Positions 1-5,276 of a stretch of 5,276 nt of DNA are shown in pieces; the first letter of the stretch is position 1; each line of letters starts with the position of its first letter. Under the pieces are notes generated by a model. The model searched no databases, was not told the origin of the DNA, and saw nothing but the letters and a program-made list of their open reading frames with translations. A program made the translations under genes and the position numbers. Origin of the DNA: Betaproteobacteria bacterium (GTDB lineage: Bacteria; Pseudomonadota; Gammaproteobacteria; Burkholderiales; SG8-39); assembly GCA_005881355.1 (NCBI GenBank), contig VBDM01000012.1, positions 9,316-14,591 on the forward strand, given 5' to 3'.

Positions 1-740
1 CCACGACCGTGGGGGCCTTCCAGCCTGCCCTGGCCGGCTGCTGCGACGCCTTCGTGACGAAGCTCAACCCCACAGGCTCCGCCCTGGTCTACTCCACCTA
101 CCTTGGTGGCAGATTCGGCGAGACCAGCCGCGGGATCGTGACGGACGCTGATGGCAACGTCTTCGTGACAGGCAACACCGAATCGCCCGACTTCCCGACG
201 ACCATGGGCGCCTTCCAGTCGATCTACGGTGGCAATAACGACGCCTTCGTAACGAAACTCAATCCCATCGGATCTGGACTCGTTTATTCCACCTACCTCG
301 GCGGCACTGGAGGTGAGCGGGGTGGGGGAATCGCCGTGGACGCCAATGGCAACGCCTACGTGACAGGCAGTACTTGGTCGCTCGATTTCCCGACGACCCC
401 GGGAGCCTTCCAGCCCAACTTCCGCGGTGGCGACTTCGACGCCTTCGTGGCGAAGTTCAACCCTGACGGCTCTCTCCTCGTCTACTCCACCTACCTCGGG
501 GGCAGTAATGGCGATTACGGGAACGGAATTGCCGTGAACGCCGCCGGCAATGCCTACGTGACGGGCGACACCGGCCCCAACATCGAGACCCGGAACTGCT
601 CTCCATGCACCAACGACTTCCCGACCACCCCGGGAACTTTTCAGCCCAACTACGGCGGCGGCATTAACGACGCGTACGCGGCTCCAACTTTGATTCGGGT
701 GGAGCAATCGCGGTGGACGCTCAGGGCAACGCCTACGTGA
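1..740 (+). CDS. SBBP-type beta-propeller repeat protein, 5' portion up to the frameshift (partial)
   Basis: The frame is open from the left edge (codons begin at base 3), so the gene starts upstream and the GTG at 9 is only an internal Val. The product is a string of repeats with the signature DAFVTKLNP-x-GS-x-LVYSTYLGG, then a GIAVDANGNAYVTG-like strand pair, then DFPTTPGAFQ. This is the pattern of SBBP beta-propeller repeats, found in large secreted or surface proteins; the molecular role is usually unknown. Units begin at 6, 201, 396 and 627, with spacings of 65, 65 and 77 codons. The third unit carries an extra loop with a Cys-x-x-Cys pair (NCSPC). The fourth unit reads normally to NDAYA at about 679; beyond that this frame gives non-repeat residues and stops at 738-740. 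The real continuation is in another frame from 680. I see it as one half of a broken gene (or a sequencing or assembly error). Family assignment is firm, function is not. Confidence 0.85.
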   Translation, partial: TTVGAFQPALAGCCDAFVTKLNPTGSALVYSTYLGGRFGETSRGIVTDADGNVFVTGNTESPDFPTTMGAFQSIYGGNNDAFVTKLNPIGSGLVYSTYLGGTGGERGGGIAVDANGNAYVTGSTWSLDFPTTPGAFQPNFRGGDFDAFVAKFNPDGSLLVYSTYLGGSNGDYGNGIAVNAAGNAYVTGDTGPNIETRNCSPCTNDFPTTPGTFQPNYGGGINDAYAAPTLIRVEQSRWTLRATPT

Positions 741-850
741 CGGGCATGACTGGCTGTTTCACGCAATGCGCCACCAACAACTTCCCGACGACAGCAGGTG
801 CCTTCCAGCCCGCATACGCCGGCTCTTTCGACGCCTTCGTCGCGAAGATC
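6..850 (+). repeat. Tandem SBBP-type protein repeats (about five units)
   Basis: Coding repeats seen at both protein and DNA level. Each unit starts at the codons for T-x-GAFQP: 6, 201, 396, 627 and 791. Units one and two are 195 nt each and unit three is 231 nt because of an inserted Cys-containing loop. Unit four is only 164 nt; restoring the inferred 52 nt gives 216 nt, exactly 72 codons. Unit five is cut off after DAFVAKI at 850, where the C-terminal domain begins. Recurrent DNA words include gacgccttcgt, tactccacctacct and cttcccgacga. Such near-identical units are prone to slippage or recombination, and also to assembly collapse. Confidence 0.85.
674..686 (+). other. Frameshift junction: about 52 nt missing from a propeller repeat
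   Basis: Upstream of the junction frame 3 reads GGGINDAYA, downstream frame 2 reads GSNFDSGG. In the neighbouring unit at 436-513 these points are separated by the DAFVAKFNP...VYSTYLG segment. Comparing the two units, 63 nt are expected where 11 are present, so about 52 nt are absent. Because 52 is not a multiple of three, the frame changes. Whether this is a real mutation or an assembly artefact cannot be told from the sequence. Confidence 0.75.
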
Positions 851-1351
851 GTTGACGACGCTCCGCCGCCTCCCACCACGGCCCGCTTCGAGCAGAGCGC
901 TGCAAGCCAGATCGGCTCCTGGACGACGTACGGTTCGGAGACCGGGACCTTCAGCGGCGGCACGATCGTCGCTTCCAATGTCGCCGCGTCCACCGCGATG
1001 TTTAGCTTTACCGGGACGGCGGTGAGCTGGATCGGCGTCAAATGCAATGTCTGCGGGATTGCCGCGGTGTCCATCGACGGCGGCGCACCGACCACGGTGA
1101 ATACGGCCGGCCCCGGCGCGCCGGGCAGCCTCACTTCCGAATCGGTGTTCTCCGCTTCAGGTCTAGCGGCAGATGCAAGTCACACGATGGTGATCACCGT
1201 GACGGGCATGAGCAGCTCCGGTGGTGCCCACGTCGCAATGGACGCGTTCGATGTGACTGAGGGCAGTGCGCCTTCTTCGCCTCTGCCCTCCGTGGTGCTC
1301 CCGCCGCCGCCGGTGGTCGTGCCTCCGCTGCCCCCGGTTTTGGGATTGTGA
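680..1351 (+). CDS. SBBP repeat protein, 3' portion after the frameshift: last repeats, galactose-binding-like domain, proline-rich tail
   Basis: From 680 this frame reads GSNFDSGGAIAVDAQGNAYVTG-type repeat sequence, exactly the second half of the repeat interrupted upstream, so it continues the same protein. A stop at 665-667 shows the frame is not open further back. If translated alone, the first possible start is GTG 713, with no convincing ribosome site. Counting from 713: the end of repeat four with a Cys-x3-Cys loop (residues 15-19), a truncated fifth repeat ending DAFVAKI (to 46), a PPPP linker (51-54), then a domain of about 125 residues (57-181). This domain has the features of a galactose-binding-like beta-sandwich: FEQSAASQIGSWTTY at its start, FSFTGTAVSWIG in the middle, and AMDAFDV at its end. 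Such domains often bind carbohydrate, but binding is not shown here. A Cys-x-x-Cys pair lies at 111/114. The last 24 residues are Pro/Val/Leu-rich, with no recognisable sorting signal. Confidence 0.8.
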   Translation, partial: GSNFDSGGAIAVDAQGNAYVTGMTGCFTQCATNNFPTTAGAFQPAYAGSFDAFVAKIVDDAPPPPTTARFEQSAASQIGSWTTYGSETGTFSGGTIVASNVAASTAMFSFTGTAVSWIGVKCNVCGIAAVSIDGGAPTTVNTAGPGAPGSLTSESVFSASGLAADASHTMVITVTGMSSSGGAHVAMDAFDVTEGSAPSSPLPSVVLPPPPVVVPPLPPVLGL

Positions 1352-1383
1352 CCGACGGTGGGTCGGCCGAGCTGGCGCTTTTT
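1352..1383 (+). terminator. Possible weak terminator after the repeat-protein gene
   Basis: Directly after the stop codon, CCGAC (1352-1356) can pair with GTCGG (1362-1366) around a 5-nt loop. A run of five T lies at 1379-1383. The T-run is 12 nt from the stem and the stem has only five pairs, so this is a poor match to a classical Rho-independent terminator. The position between two transcription units is the main support. Confidence 0.25.
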
Positions 1384-1587
1384 CGTCACGACTGCCCCGG
1401 TCAAGGGGTGCGACGATCCGATTTGATTTATCTGCCTGGCGACTGACTCGACGCGCGTACTTGGATGCTTAGGTCCCAGGGTTGAAGGGGGGACAACGTT
1501 CTACGACTGGCGGCCCACCCAGACTGTTGTTTTGGTGGCGCCTAGGCTTTACGGACGATGTCGCCCCTACGAAGCGAAACCTCGTGC

Positions 1588-1619
1588 TAGTCCGATCGGA
1601 CTACGCGTAGTCCAATCGG
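1588..1619. promoter_or_regulatory. Operator-like overlapping palindromes (TAGTCC half-sites at 10-bp spacing)
   Basis: TAGTCCGATCGGACTA at 1588-1603 is a perfect 16-bp palindrome. GGACTACGCGTAGTCC at 1598-1613 is a second perfect 16-bp palindrome sharing its left arm with the first. The second extends to 1592-1619 as a 28-bp palindrome with one mismatched pair. Half-sites therefore lie at 1588 (+), 1598 (-) and 1608 (+), each exactly 10 bp from the next, so they face the same side of the helix. A further copy, TAGTCCG, is at 1658, 50 bp after the third. This arrangement is typical of cooperative binding by a dimeric regulator upstream of a promoter. The array sits 104-135 bp before the methyltransferase start. 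The regulator is not identified; a role in controlling the downstream operon is an inference. Confidence 0.5.
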
Positions 1620-1722
1620 CGCCCTACGGCTGTCAACAGGCCTAGTCGAAGATCGCATAGTCCGTCCGCGCACCGCGGGCGAAGACACAATGTGATACGG
1701 AGATGAATGGGTAGGGCGTCGA

Positions 1723-2577
1723 ATGCTAGGCACAACTCTGGATTACTTCATTCTGCGCGGCCTTGCCCACAGTCGAAACCGGGCGACGGAAGAGCAACTG
1801 AACCGTTGCTCCAGTCAGGTTTCGGCCGAGTCTTTCGAAAAAGAGATGTCGAAGTTTCGCAAAATCATCGGCCGATTCGAAGGACATCTCCCGATCGATC
1901 CCGGCCTGCGCTATCTGGACATGGGTTGCGGCACCGGCGAGCTGACCATCGCTTTTGCCAAGCTCGGGGTCAGGCGCATCACCGGCGTGGATGTCTTGCC
2001 GCGGCGCATCGAAAGAGCCCAGGCCTATGTCAGGCAACTCGGCATGGGCCGGGACGTGCAATTCATTTGTGGCGACTTGCACGCGTGGGTTCCAGAGGAA
2101 AAATATGACGTGCTGCTGTCCTTCGACGTACTCGAACACATCGAGGAGCCGGAGGCGTTTCTGCGGAAAATAACGGGTTTCGCCGCGCCCGGCGGAATCG
2201 CCGTGCTGGCCTTTGGGCCGTTGTTTCATTCCCCGTATGGCGACCATATGTGGGATTTCTTCCGGCTACAGATTCCCTGGCGCGGAATCCTGTTTCCCGA
2301 GCAAGCCGTGCTTCGGGTCCGCAGGGAATGTTTCCGCCCTACCGACCCGGCGAAGGGCTACCGCGAAGTCGCCGGCGGCCTGAACTTGATGCGGTATTCG
2401 GAGTTCTTGAAGTATGTTCGCAATACCGGCTGGGAATTCGATTACCTGGCCGTCAATACGTGCCTGAGGAGACTGCCGCCGCTTCGATTCATATCCGATA
2501 TCGTCACGCGCGTTCCGGCGGTACGGGATTATTTCGTCCACAACGTTTACGCCGTCTTACGCCGCGCAGGTAGGTAA
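1723..2577 (+). CDS. Class I SAM-dependent methyltransferase
   Basis: A complete 284-residue protein that would transfer a methyl group from S-adenosylmethionine, in the cytoplasm. Visible Rossmann-fold landmarks: motif I YLDMGCGTGELT (64-75), which binds SAM; the acidic residue ending strand two in GVD (Asp90); GDLHAW (117-122); the strand-four motif YDVLLSFDVLEHIEEPEAFL (128-147); and APGG (155-158) before strand five. The C-terminal half contains PYGDHMWDFFRLQIPW, a region that commonly varies with the acceptor in this family, so the acceptor cannot be named. ATG 1723 is the only ATG between the in-frame stop at 1693-1695 and the conserved core, and TAGGG at 1712-1716 is a well-placed ribosome site. 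The gene is followed 43 nt later by an amidotransferase gene and then a glycosyltransferase gene. This suggests methylation of a sugar or glycan intermediate in polysaccharide synthesis; that role is inferred. No membrane segment or signal peptide is seen. Confidence 0.88.
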   Translation: MLGTTLDYFILRGLAHSRNRATEEQLNRCSSQVSAESFEKEMSKFRKIIGRFEGHLPIDPGLRYLDMGCGTGELTIAFAKLGVRRITGVDVLPRRIERAQAYVRQLGMGRDVQFICGDLHAWVPEEKYDVLLSFDVLEHIEEPEAFLRKITGFAAPGGIAVLAFGPLFHSPYGDHMWDFFRLQIPWRGILFPEQAVLRVRRECFRPTDPAKGYREVAGGLNLMRYSEFLKYVRNTGWEFDYLAVNTCLRRLPPLRFISDIVTRVPAVRDYFVHNVYAVLRRAGR

Positions 2578-2580
2578 GGC

Positions 2581-2606
2581 CGGCAGCATTGCCGCAGGGA
2601 GTTTTT
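2581..2606 (+). promoter_or_regulatory. Hairpin and T-run in the spacer before the amidotransferase gene
   Basis: CGGCA (2581-2585) pairs with TGCCG (2590-2594) around a GCAT loop. It is followed by CAGGGAG and then five T (2602-2606). The only Shine-Dalgarno-like element for the downstream ATG, AGGGAG at 2596-2601, lies between stem and T-run, 19 nt before the start codon, which is farther than usual. The hairpin could modulate readthrough or translation of the next gene, or be incidental; with five base pairs it is weak. Confidence 0.25.
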
Positions 2607-2620
2607 GAAAAATCGAATTC

Positions 2621-4519
2621 ATGTGCGGCTTCGTTCTCGCTTACGCCCAGACGAGCGATCGTCTGCCCGATCAAACCCTGCTGGATCGGATGGACACCGC
2701 GATCCGTCACCGAGGCCCGGACGGGCATGGGCAGACGCGCTGCGACCGCGCCGTCATGGGGCACCGTCGGCTCGCCATTATCGACATCACCGGCGGGCGG
2801 CAGCCGATGTGCACGCCGGACGGTAAGGTCCTGATCGTGTTCAACGGCGAGATCTACAATTTCCGCGCGATTCGAGACGAGCTCGCTGCCGCCGGGCATC
2901 CGCTGCATACCAGCTCCGACACCGAAGTGCTGCTGCACGCTTACCTCGTGTGGGGTGAAAAATGTCTTGACCGGCTCAACGGCATGTTTGCCTTCGCGAT
3001 TTACGATGGACGCACCCAATCGGTCTTCGCCGCCCGCGACCGATTCGGGGAGAAGCCGCTCTACGTACTGGAGCGCGAGGGCACGCTCTACTTCGCCTCC
3101 GAATTGAAAGCGCTGGTCGACGCGGGGCTGGTCGAAAAGCGCCTCGATCCCGTCGCGCTGTACAACTATTTCGCCAATTCCTACGTGATGGGCCCCCGCA
3201 CCATTTTCCGCGGGGTGCGCCGGCTGCAACCCGGCCACTGGCTGAAGGCCGAGGGTGCGAACGTGGATGAGGGATGCTACTGGGCGCCGCCGGATCCGAC
3301 CGAGGAGCGAGCCGATGACAAGGCCATCATTGAAGAGGCTCTGGATATCCTGAAGGATTCGGTGCGGCTGCGCCTCGTATCCGACGTGCCGATCGGGTTC
3401 TTTTTGTCGGGCGGCGTCGACTCTTCCACCGTGGTAGCGCTGGCAAGCGAGGTAAGCGGCCAACGGCTCGAGACTTTCTCCATCGGTTTTGACGAAGCGC
3501 GCTACGACGAACGCGAATATGCGCGCTACGTGGCGCGAAAATTCCGCACCCGTCACCACGAGTTCTTGCTGGAGCCGGGCAGCATCGAGATCATTGAACA
3601 GATTGCGTGGCACACGGACGAGCCGTTCGCGGACTCCTCGGCGCTGCCCACCTGGTACCTGTCGCAGCTGACGCGTCAGCACGTCAAGGTGACGCTCTCG
3701 GGCGATGGCGGCGACGAGATGTTTGCCGGTTATGACTCCTATCGCGGCCACGTACTGAGCGAGCGGCTGCGCAAGCTGCCGGGCTTCGTCCGTTCTGCCG
3801 CCGTGGCCGCAGTCCAGTCGATGCCCGCATCGGACGCGGGCAAACGCGTCGCCTGTCTTCGTCTCGCCCGCAATATCGAGGATGCGGGGCTTGAGGCCGG
3901 CGCCCGCTTCGTCGCCAAGCAGCAGGTCGTGTTCCGCCGGGACCATCTCGCCGGCATATCCCCTTATCTCGCGCCGCACGCGACCGCCGAGAATGATCGA
4001 GCGCTCTTCTCTCCCATGTTCGATCACGCGCTTTCGCCGCTCGCAGGCATGACGCTCTGGCAACAGACAGTCAGCCTCGCCGACGACATGCTGGTTAAAG
4101 TGGATCGCATGAGCATGGCGCACAGCCTGGAGGTGCGTGCGCCGTTTCTCGATCACCGGCTTGCCGAGTTGATGAACCGCGTGACGTTCGGCACCAAACT
4201 GCCTTGGGGCCGCCAGAAATATCTGCTGCGCAAGGCTATGGAGCGCTATTTCCCGGCGGACTTCCTCTGGCGCAAGAAGCAAGGCTTCTCCGTGCCGCTC
4301 AGTTACTGGTTCAAGGATAGCCTGGGCGATTACATCCGCCAGAAGCTGTTGGCGCCCGGTGCTATGGTCGGCTACTTGTTCAAACGCGAGGCACTGGAGC
4401 GCATCATCGGGGAACACGCCCGCCTCACTCGTGACTGGAGCTTCGCCCTTTGGGCGCTGCTCATGTTTGAAACCTGGTGCGGCCGCTACCAGATCGGGCC
4501 GGAGGCACTGACCGCATGA
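2621..4519 (+). CDS. Asparagine synthase-type glutamine amidotransferase (AsnB-like)
   Basis: A complete 632-residue cytoplasmic enzyme of the glutamine-hydrolysing asparagine synthetase family. The N-terminal class II amidotransferase domain (about 2-210) has Cys2 in MCG, the nucleophile exposed after Met removal, plus HRRLAIID (48-55), NGEIYN (75-80) and SDTE (99-102), which hold glutamine. The synthetase domain (about 230-620) has the ATP-binding PP-loop SGGVDSS (263-269), SGDGGDEMFAGY (360-371) and LVKVDRMSMAHSLEVRAPFLD (491-511, written across its conserved core). All key residues are intact. The start is certain: Cys2 must follow Met, and a stop lies in frame at 2606-2608. In family terms it uses glutamine nitrogen and ATP to amidate a carboxylate. 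True asparagine synthesis is possible. Its place between a methyltransferase and a glycosyltransferase, as in many O-antigen and exopolysaccharide clusters, suggests amidation of a sugar acid or another glycan precursor instead. It overlaps the next gene by 4 nt, so the two are probably translationally coupled. Confidence 0.93.
   Translation: MCGFVLAYAQTSDRLPDQTLLDRMDTAIRHRGPDGHGQTRCDRAVMGHRRLAIIDITGGRQPMCTPDGKVLIVFNGEIYNFRAIRDELAAAGHPLHTSSDTEVLLHAYLVWGEKCLDRLNGMFAFAIYDGRTQSVFAARDRFGEKPLYVLEREGTLYFASELKALVDAGLVEKRLDPVALYNYFANSYVMGPRTIFRGVRRLQPGHWLKAEGANVDEGCYWAPPDPTEERADDKAIIEEALDILKDSVRLRLVSDVPIGFFLSGGVDSSTVVALASEVSGQRLETFSIGFDEARYDEREYARYVARKFRTRHHEFLLEPGSIEIIEQIAWHTDEPFADSSALPTWYLSQLTRQHVKVTLSGDGGDEMFAGYDSYRGHVLSERLRKLPGFVRSAAVAAVQSMPASDAGKRVACLRLARNIEDAGLEAGARFVAKQQVVFRRDHLAGISPYLAPHATAENDRALFSPMFDHALSPLAGMTLWQQTVSLADDMLVKVDRMSMAHSLEVRAPFLDHRLAELMNRVTFGTKLPWGRQKYLLRKAMERYFPADFLWRKKQGFSVPLSYWFKDSLGDYIRQKLLAPGAMVGYLFKREALERIIGEHARLTRDWSFALWALLMFETWCGRYQIGPEALTA
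4501..4505 (+). promoter_or_regulatory. Ribosome-binding site for the glycosyltransferase gene
   Basis: GGAGG lies inside the last codons of the amidotransferase gene, 10 nt before the ATG at 4516. With the ATGA overlap (4516-4519) it supports this start and coupled translation. Confidence 0.6.
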
Positions 4520-5276
4520 ATGCTGCCCGTCCCAAGGTCTTGATGGTTGGACCATGGCCTCCGACCCAGGGCGGTGTGACTACATTCATGTGTAACGTGG
4601 TCAGCTCGCCGCTCAGGGAACAGTACGATTTCATTCCCTTTACCACCTCACGTCCCGGCAAGCGCAATGTAAAGGGCGATAATTATGGCTATGCCGCCGT
4701 GTTCCGCGGCGGCTTCAAGCGCGTGGTTCAAGGCATTCTCATCACGCTCTGCCATCTTGTCACCTATCCTTGGGTTGTCGTAGTGCGTCGACCGACGGTT
4801 ATCCAGGTTCAGGCCAGTGACTTTCAGGCCTTCTGGGAGGCGGCGCTCTATGTGCTGATGGGGAAGATCCTCCGCCGCCCGACAGTGCTTCGAATTGGAG
4901 GCCATTTCAACCGATTCTGGGAATCCTCGGGCGCGAGGGCACGCGCCGCGATTCAATGGACGCTGCGCCAGCCCGCGGTGCTGGTGGTGCAGTCGGAGTA
5001 TTGGAAGAACTATGTGGCCGGCTTCGGACGTACTGGTCCCACGATCATCTTGAATAATTTCGTGCCTGAAATTCTGGTGGAGAAGCGGACGTTGCCCGTA
5101 CTGTCGCCGCCGCGCTTTCTTCTGTACTGCGGCGAGACACCGAGACTGAAGGGCGCCTACGTGCTGTTGGACGCGCTGCGGGAACTCGTCGCGCGCGGCG
5201 TGAAAGTCGACGTCACGTTGATGGCAGTAACCATCTCTCTACGCGACGAAATCGTGAAGGCCGGGTTTGACCGGCA
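4516..5276 (+). CDS. GT-B fold family 4 glycosyltransferase, N-terminal part (cut by window end)
   Basis: The frame runs without a stop to the right edge: 253 full codons plus two bases, where a complete family member would usually have about 350-400 residues. The N-terminus KVLMVGPWPPTQGGVTTF (7-24) is the standard first strand and glycine-rich loop of GT4 enzymes. TVLRIGGHFNRFWES (123-137) matches the region where the N-domain contacts the acceptor. VVQSEYWKNY (157-166) and ILNNFVP (178-184) end the N-domain. FLLYCGETPRLKGAYVLLDAL (201-221, split here as FLLYCGE and LKGAYVLLDAL) is the familiar opening of the C-domain, which binds the nucleotide sugar. The diagnostic EX7E motif would fall beyond the window. 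The hydrophobic stretch near 73-90 may mediate membrane association but is not a clear transmembrane helix. Expected role: adding a sugar from a nucleotide donor to a lipid-linked glycan at the inner face of the membrane. The ATGA start overlap places it in one operon with the amidotransferase. Confidence 0.88.
   Translation, partial: MNAARPKVLMVGPWPPTQGGVTTFMCNVVSSPLREQYDFIPFTTSRPGKRNVKGDNYGYAAVFRGGFKRVVQGILITLCHLVTYPWVVVVRRPTVIQVQASDFQAFWEAALYVLMGKILRRPTVLRIGGHFNRFWESSGARARAAIQWTLRQPAVLVVQSEYWKNYVAGFGRTGPTIILNNFVPEILVEKRTLPVLSPPRFLLYCGETPRLKGAYVLLDALRELVARGVKVDVTLMAVTISLRDEIVKAGFDR

Larger units (their letters stand above)
1352..1722. other. Intergenic region between the repeat-protein gene and the polysaccharide-type operon
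   Basis: About 370 nt without a credible coding frame. It looks less GC-rich and less codon-structured than the flanks. It contains the weak terminator-like hairpin at its left end, a small CCCC/GGGG hairpin at 1395-1408 of no clear meaning, and the TAGTCC half-site array at 1588-1668. No tRNA or other RNA gene is recognisable, nor any insertion-sequence ends or long direct repeats. The promoter of the methyltransferase-amidotransferase-glycosyltransferase operon most likely lies here. Confidence 0.7.

Noticed and set aside
733..1134. Minus-strand open frame of 133 codons within the repeat-protein gene
   Set aside because: The plus strand here carries clear repeat and beta-sandwich sequence; the reverse frame is a by-product.
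1395..1408. CCCC-GGTCAA-GGGG hairpin as a terminator
   Set aside because: The stem has four pairs and no T-run follows it.
1531..1550. Possible sigma-54 promoter (GG and GC dinucleotides 10 bp apart near TTTGGTGGCGCC)
   Set aside because: Only the two core dinucleotides fit; the surrounding -24 and -12 bases do not match, so chance is the simpler explanation.
1588..1668. CRISPR-like or mobile-element terminal repeats
   Set aside because: The repeated unit is only 6-12 bp, in alternating orientation, without uniform spacers or an adjacent transposase; an operator fits better.
1707..2108. A + strand frame of 133 codons starting just before the methyltransferase
   Set aside because: It overlaps the methyltransferase in another frame, gives an Arg/His/Pro-rich product typical of a frame shadow, and has no family resemblance.
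1726..2247. Minus-strand open frame of 173 codons opposite the methyltransferase
   Set aside because: It lies entirely within a gene with intact SAM-binding motifs, and no domain or ribosome site supports it.
2504..4555. A 683-codon open frame on the minus strand, longer than the amidotransferase gene it faces
   Set aside because: It is the antisense of a complete enzyme with all catalytic motifs. Its sequence shows no recognisable domain and is low in structure, as expected for an antisense frame kept open by GC-rich codon use.
4648..4956. Minus-strand open frame of 102 codons at the start of the glycosyltransferase
   Set aside because: It is opposite a convincing GT4 N-terminal domain in an uninterrupted frame to the window end.

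Overview
The window is GC-rich bacterial DNA with all recognisable genes on the + strand. Short intergenic spacers, a four-base ATGA gene overlap and Shine-Dalgarno-type sites point to a Gram-negative bacterium, perhaps a proteobacterium. That placement is an inference from style only, since there is no rRNA or taxon-specific marker here.

Layout. (1) Bases 1-1351 hold the 3' part of a large secreted or surface protein built from SBBP-type beta-propeller repeats, followed by a galactose-binding-like beta-sandwich domain and a proline-rich tail. Its 5' end lies outside the window. The reading frame is broken near 680: about 52 nt of one repeat appear to be missing, so the gene reads as two overlapping pieces in different frames. 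(2) Bases 1352-1722 are non-coding. They carry a weak terminator-like hairpin just after the repeat gene, then a cluster of palindromic TAGTCC/GGACTA half-sites spaced exactly 10 bp apart, a good candidate operator for the genes downstream. (3) From 1723 to the right edge runs a tight cluster: a class I SAM-dependent methyltransferase (1723-2577), a complete glutamine-hydrolysing asparagine-synthase-type amidotransferase (2621-4519), and the first 253 codons of a GT-B family 4 glycosyltransferase (4516 to beyond 5276).

How the genes may work together. A methyltransferase, an AsnB-like amidotransferase and a GT4 glycosyltransferase in one apparent operon is the usual content of an exopolysaccharide, capsule or O-antigen locus. 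The glycosyltransferase would build the glycan, the methyltransferase would decorate a sugar or an intermediate, and the amidotransferase would amidate a sugar acid or supply an amidated precursor. The exact substrates cannot be read from the sequence. The upstream repeat protein is probably a separate transcription unit and is not obviously linked in function.

I found no RNA genes, CRISPR array, insertion sequence or clearly new system. The points most worth a second look are the helically phased operator-like array at 1588-1668, the 52-nt repeat deletion near 680, and a hairpin plus T-run next to the ribosome-binding region of the amidotransferase gene.
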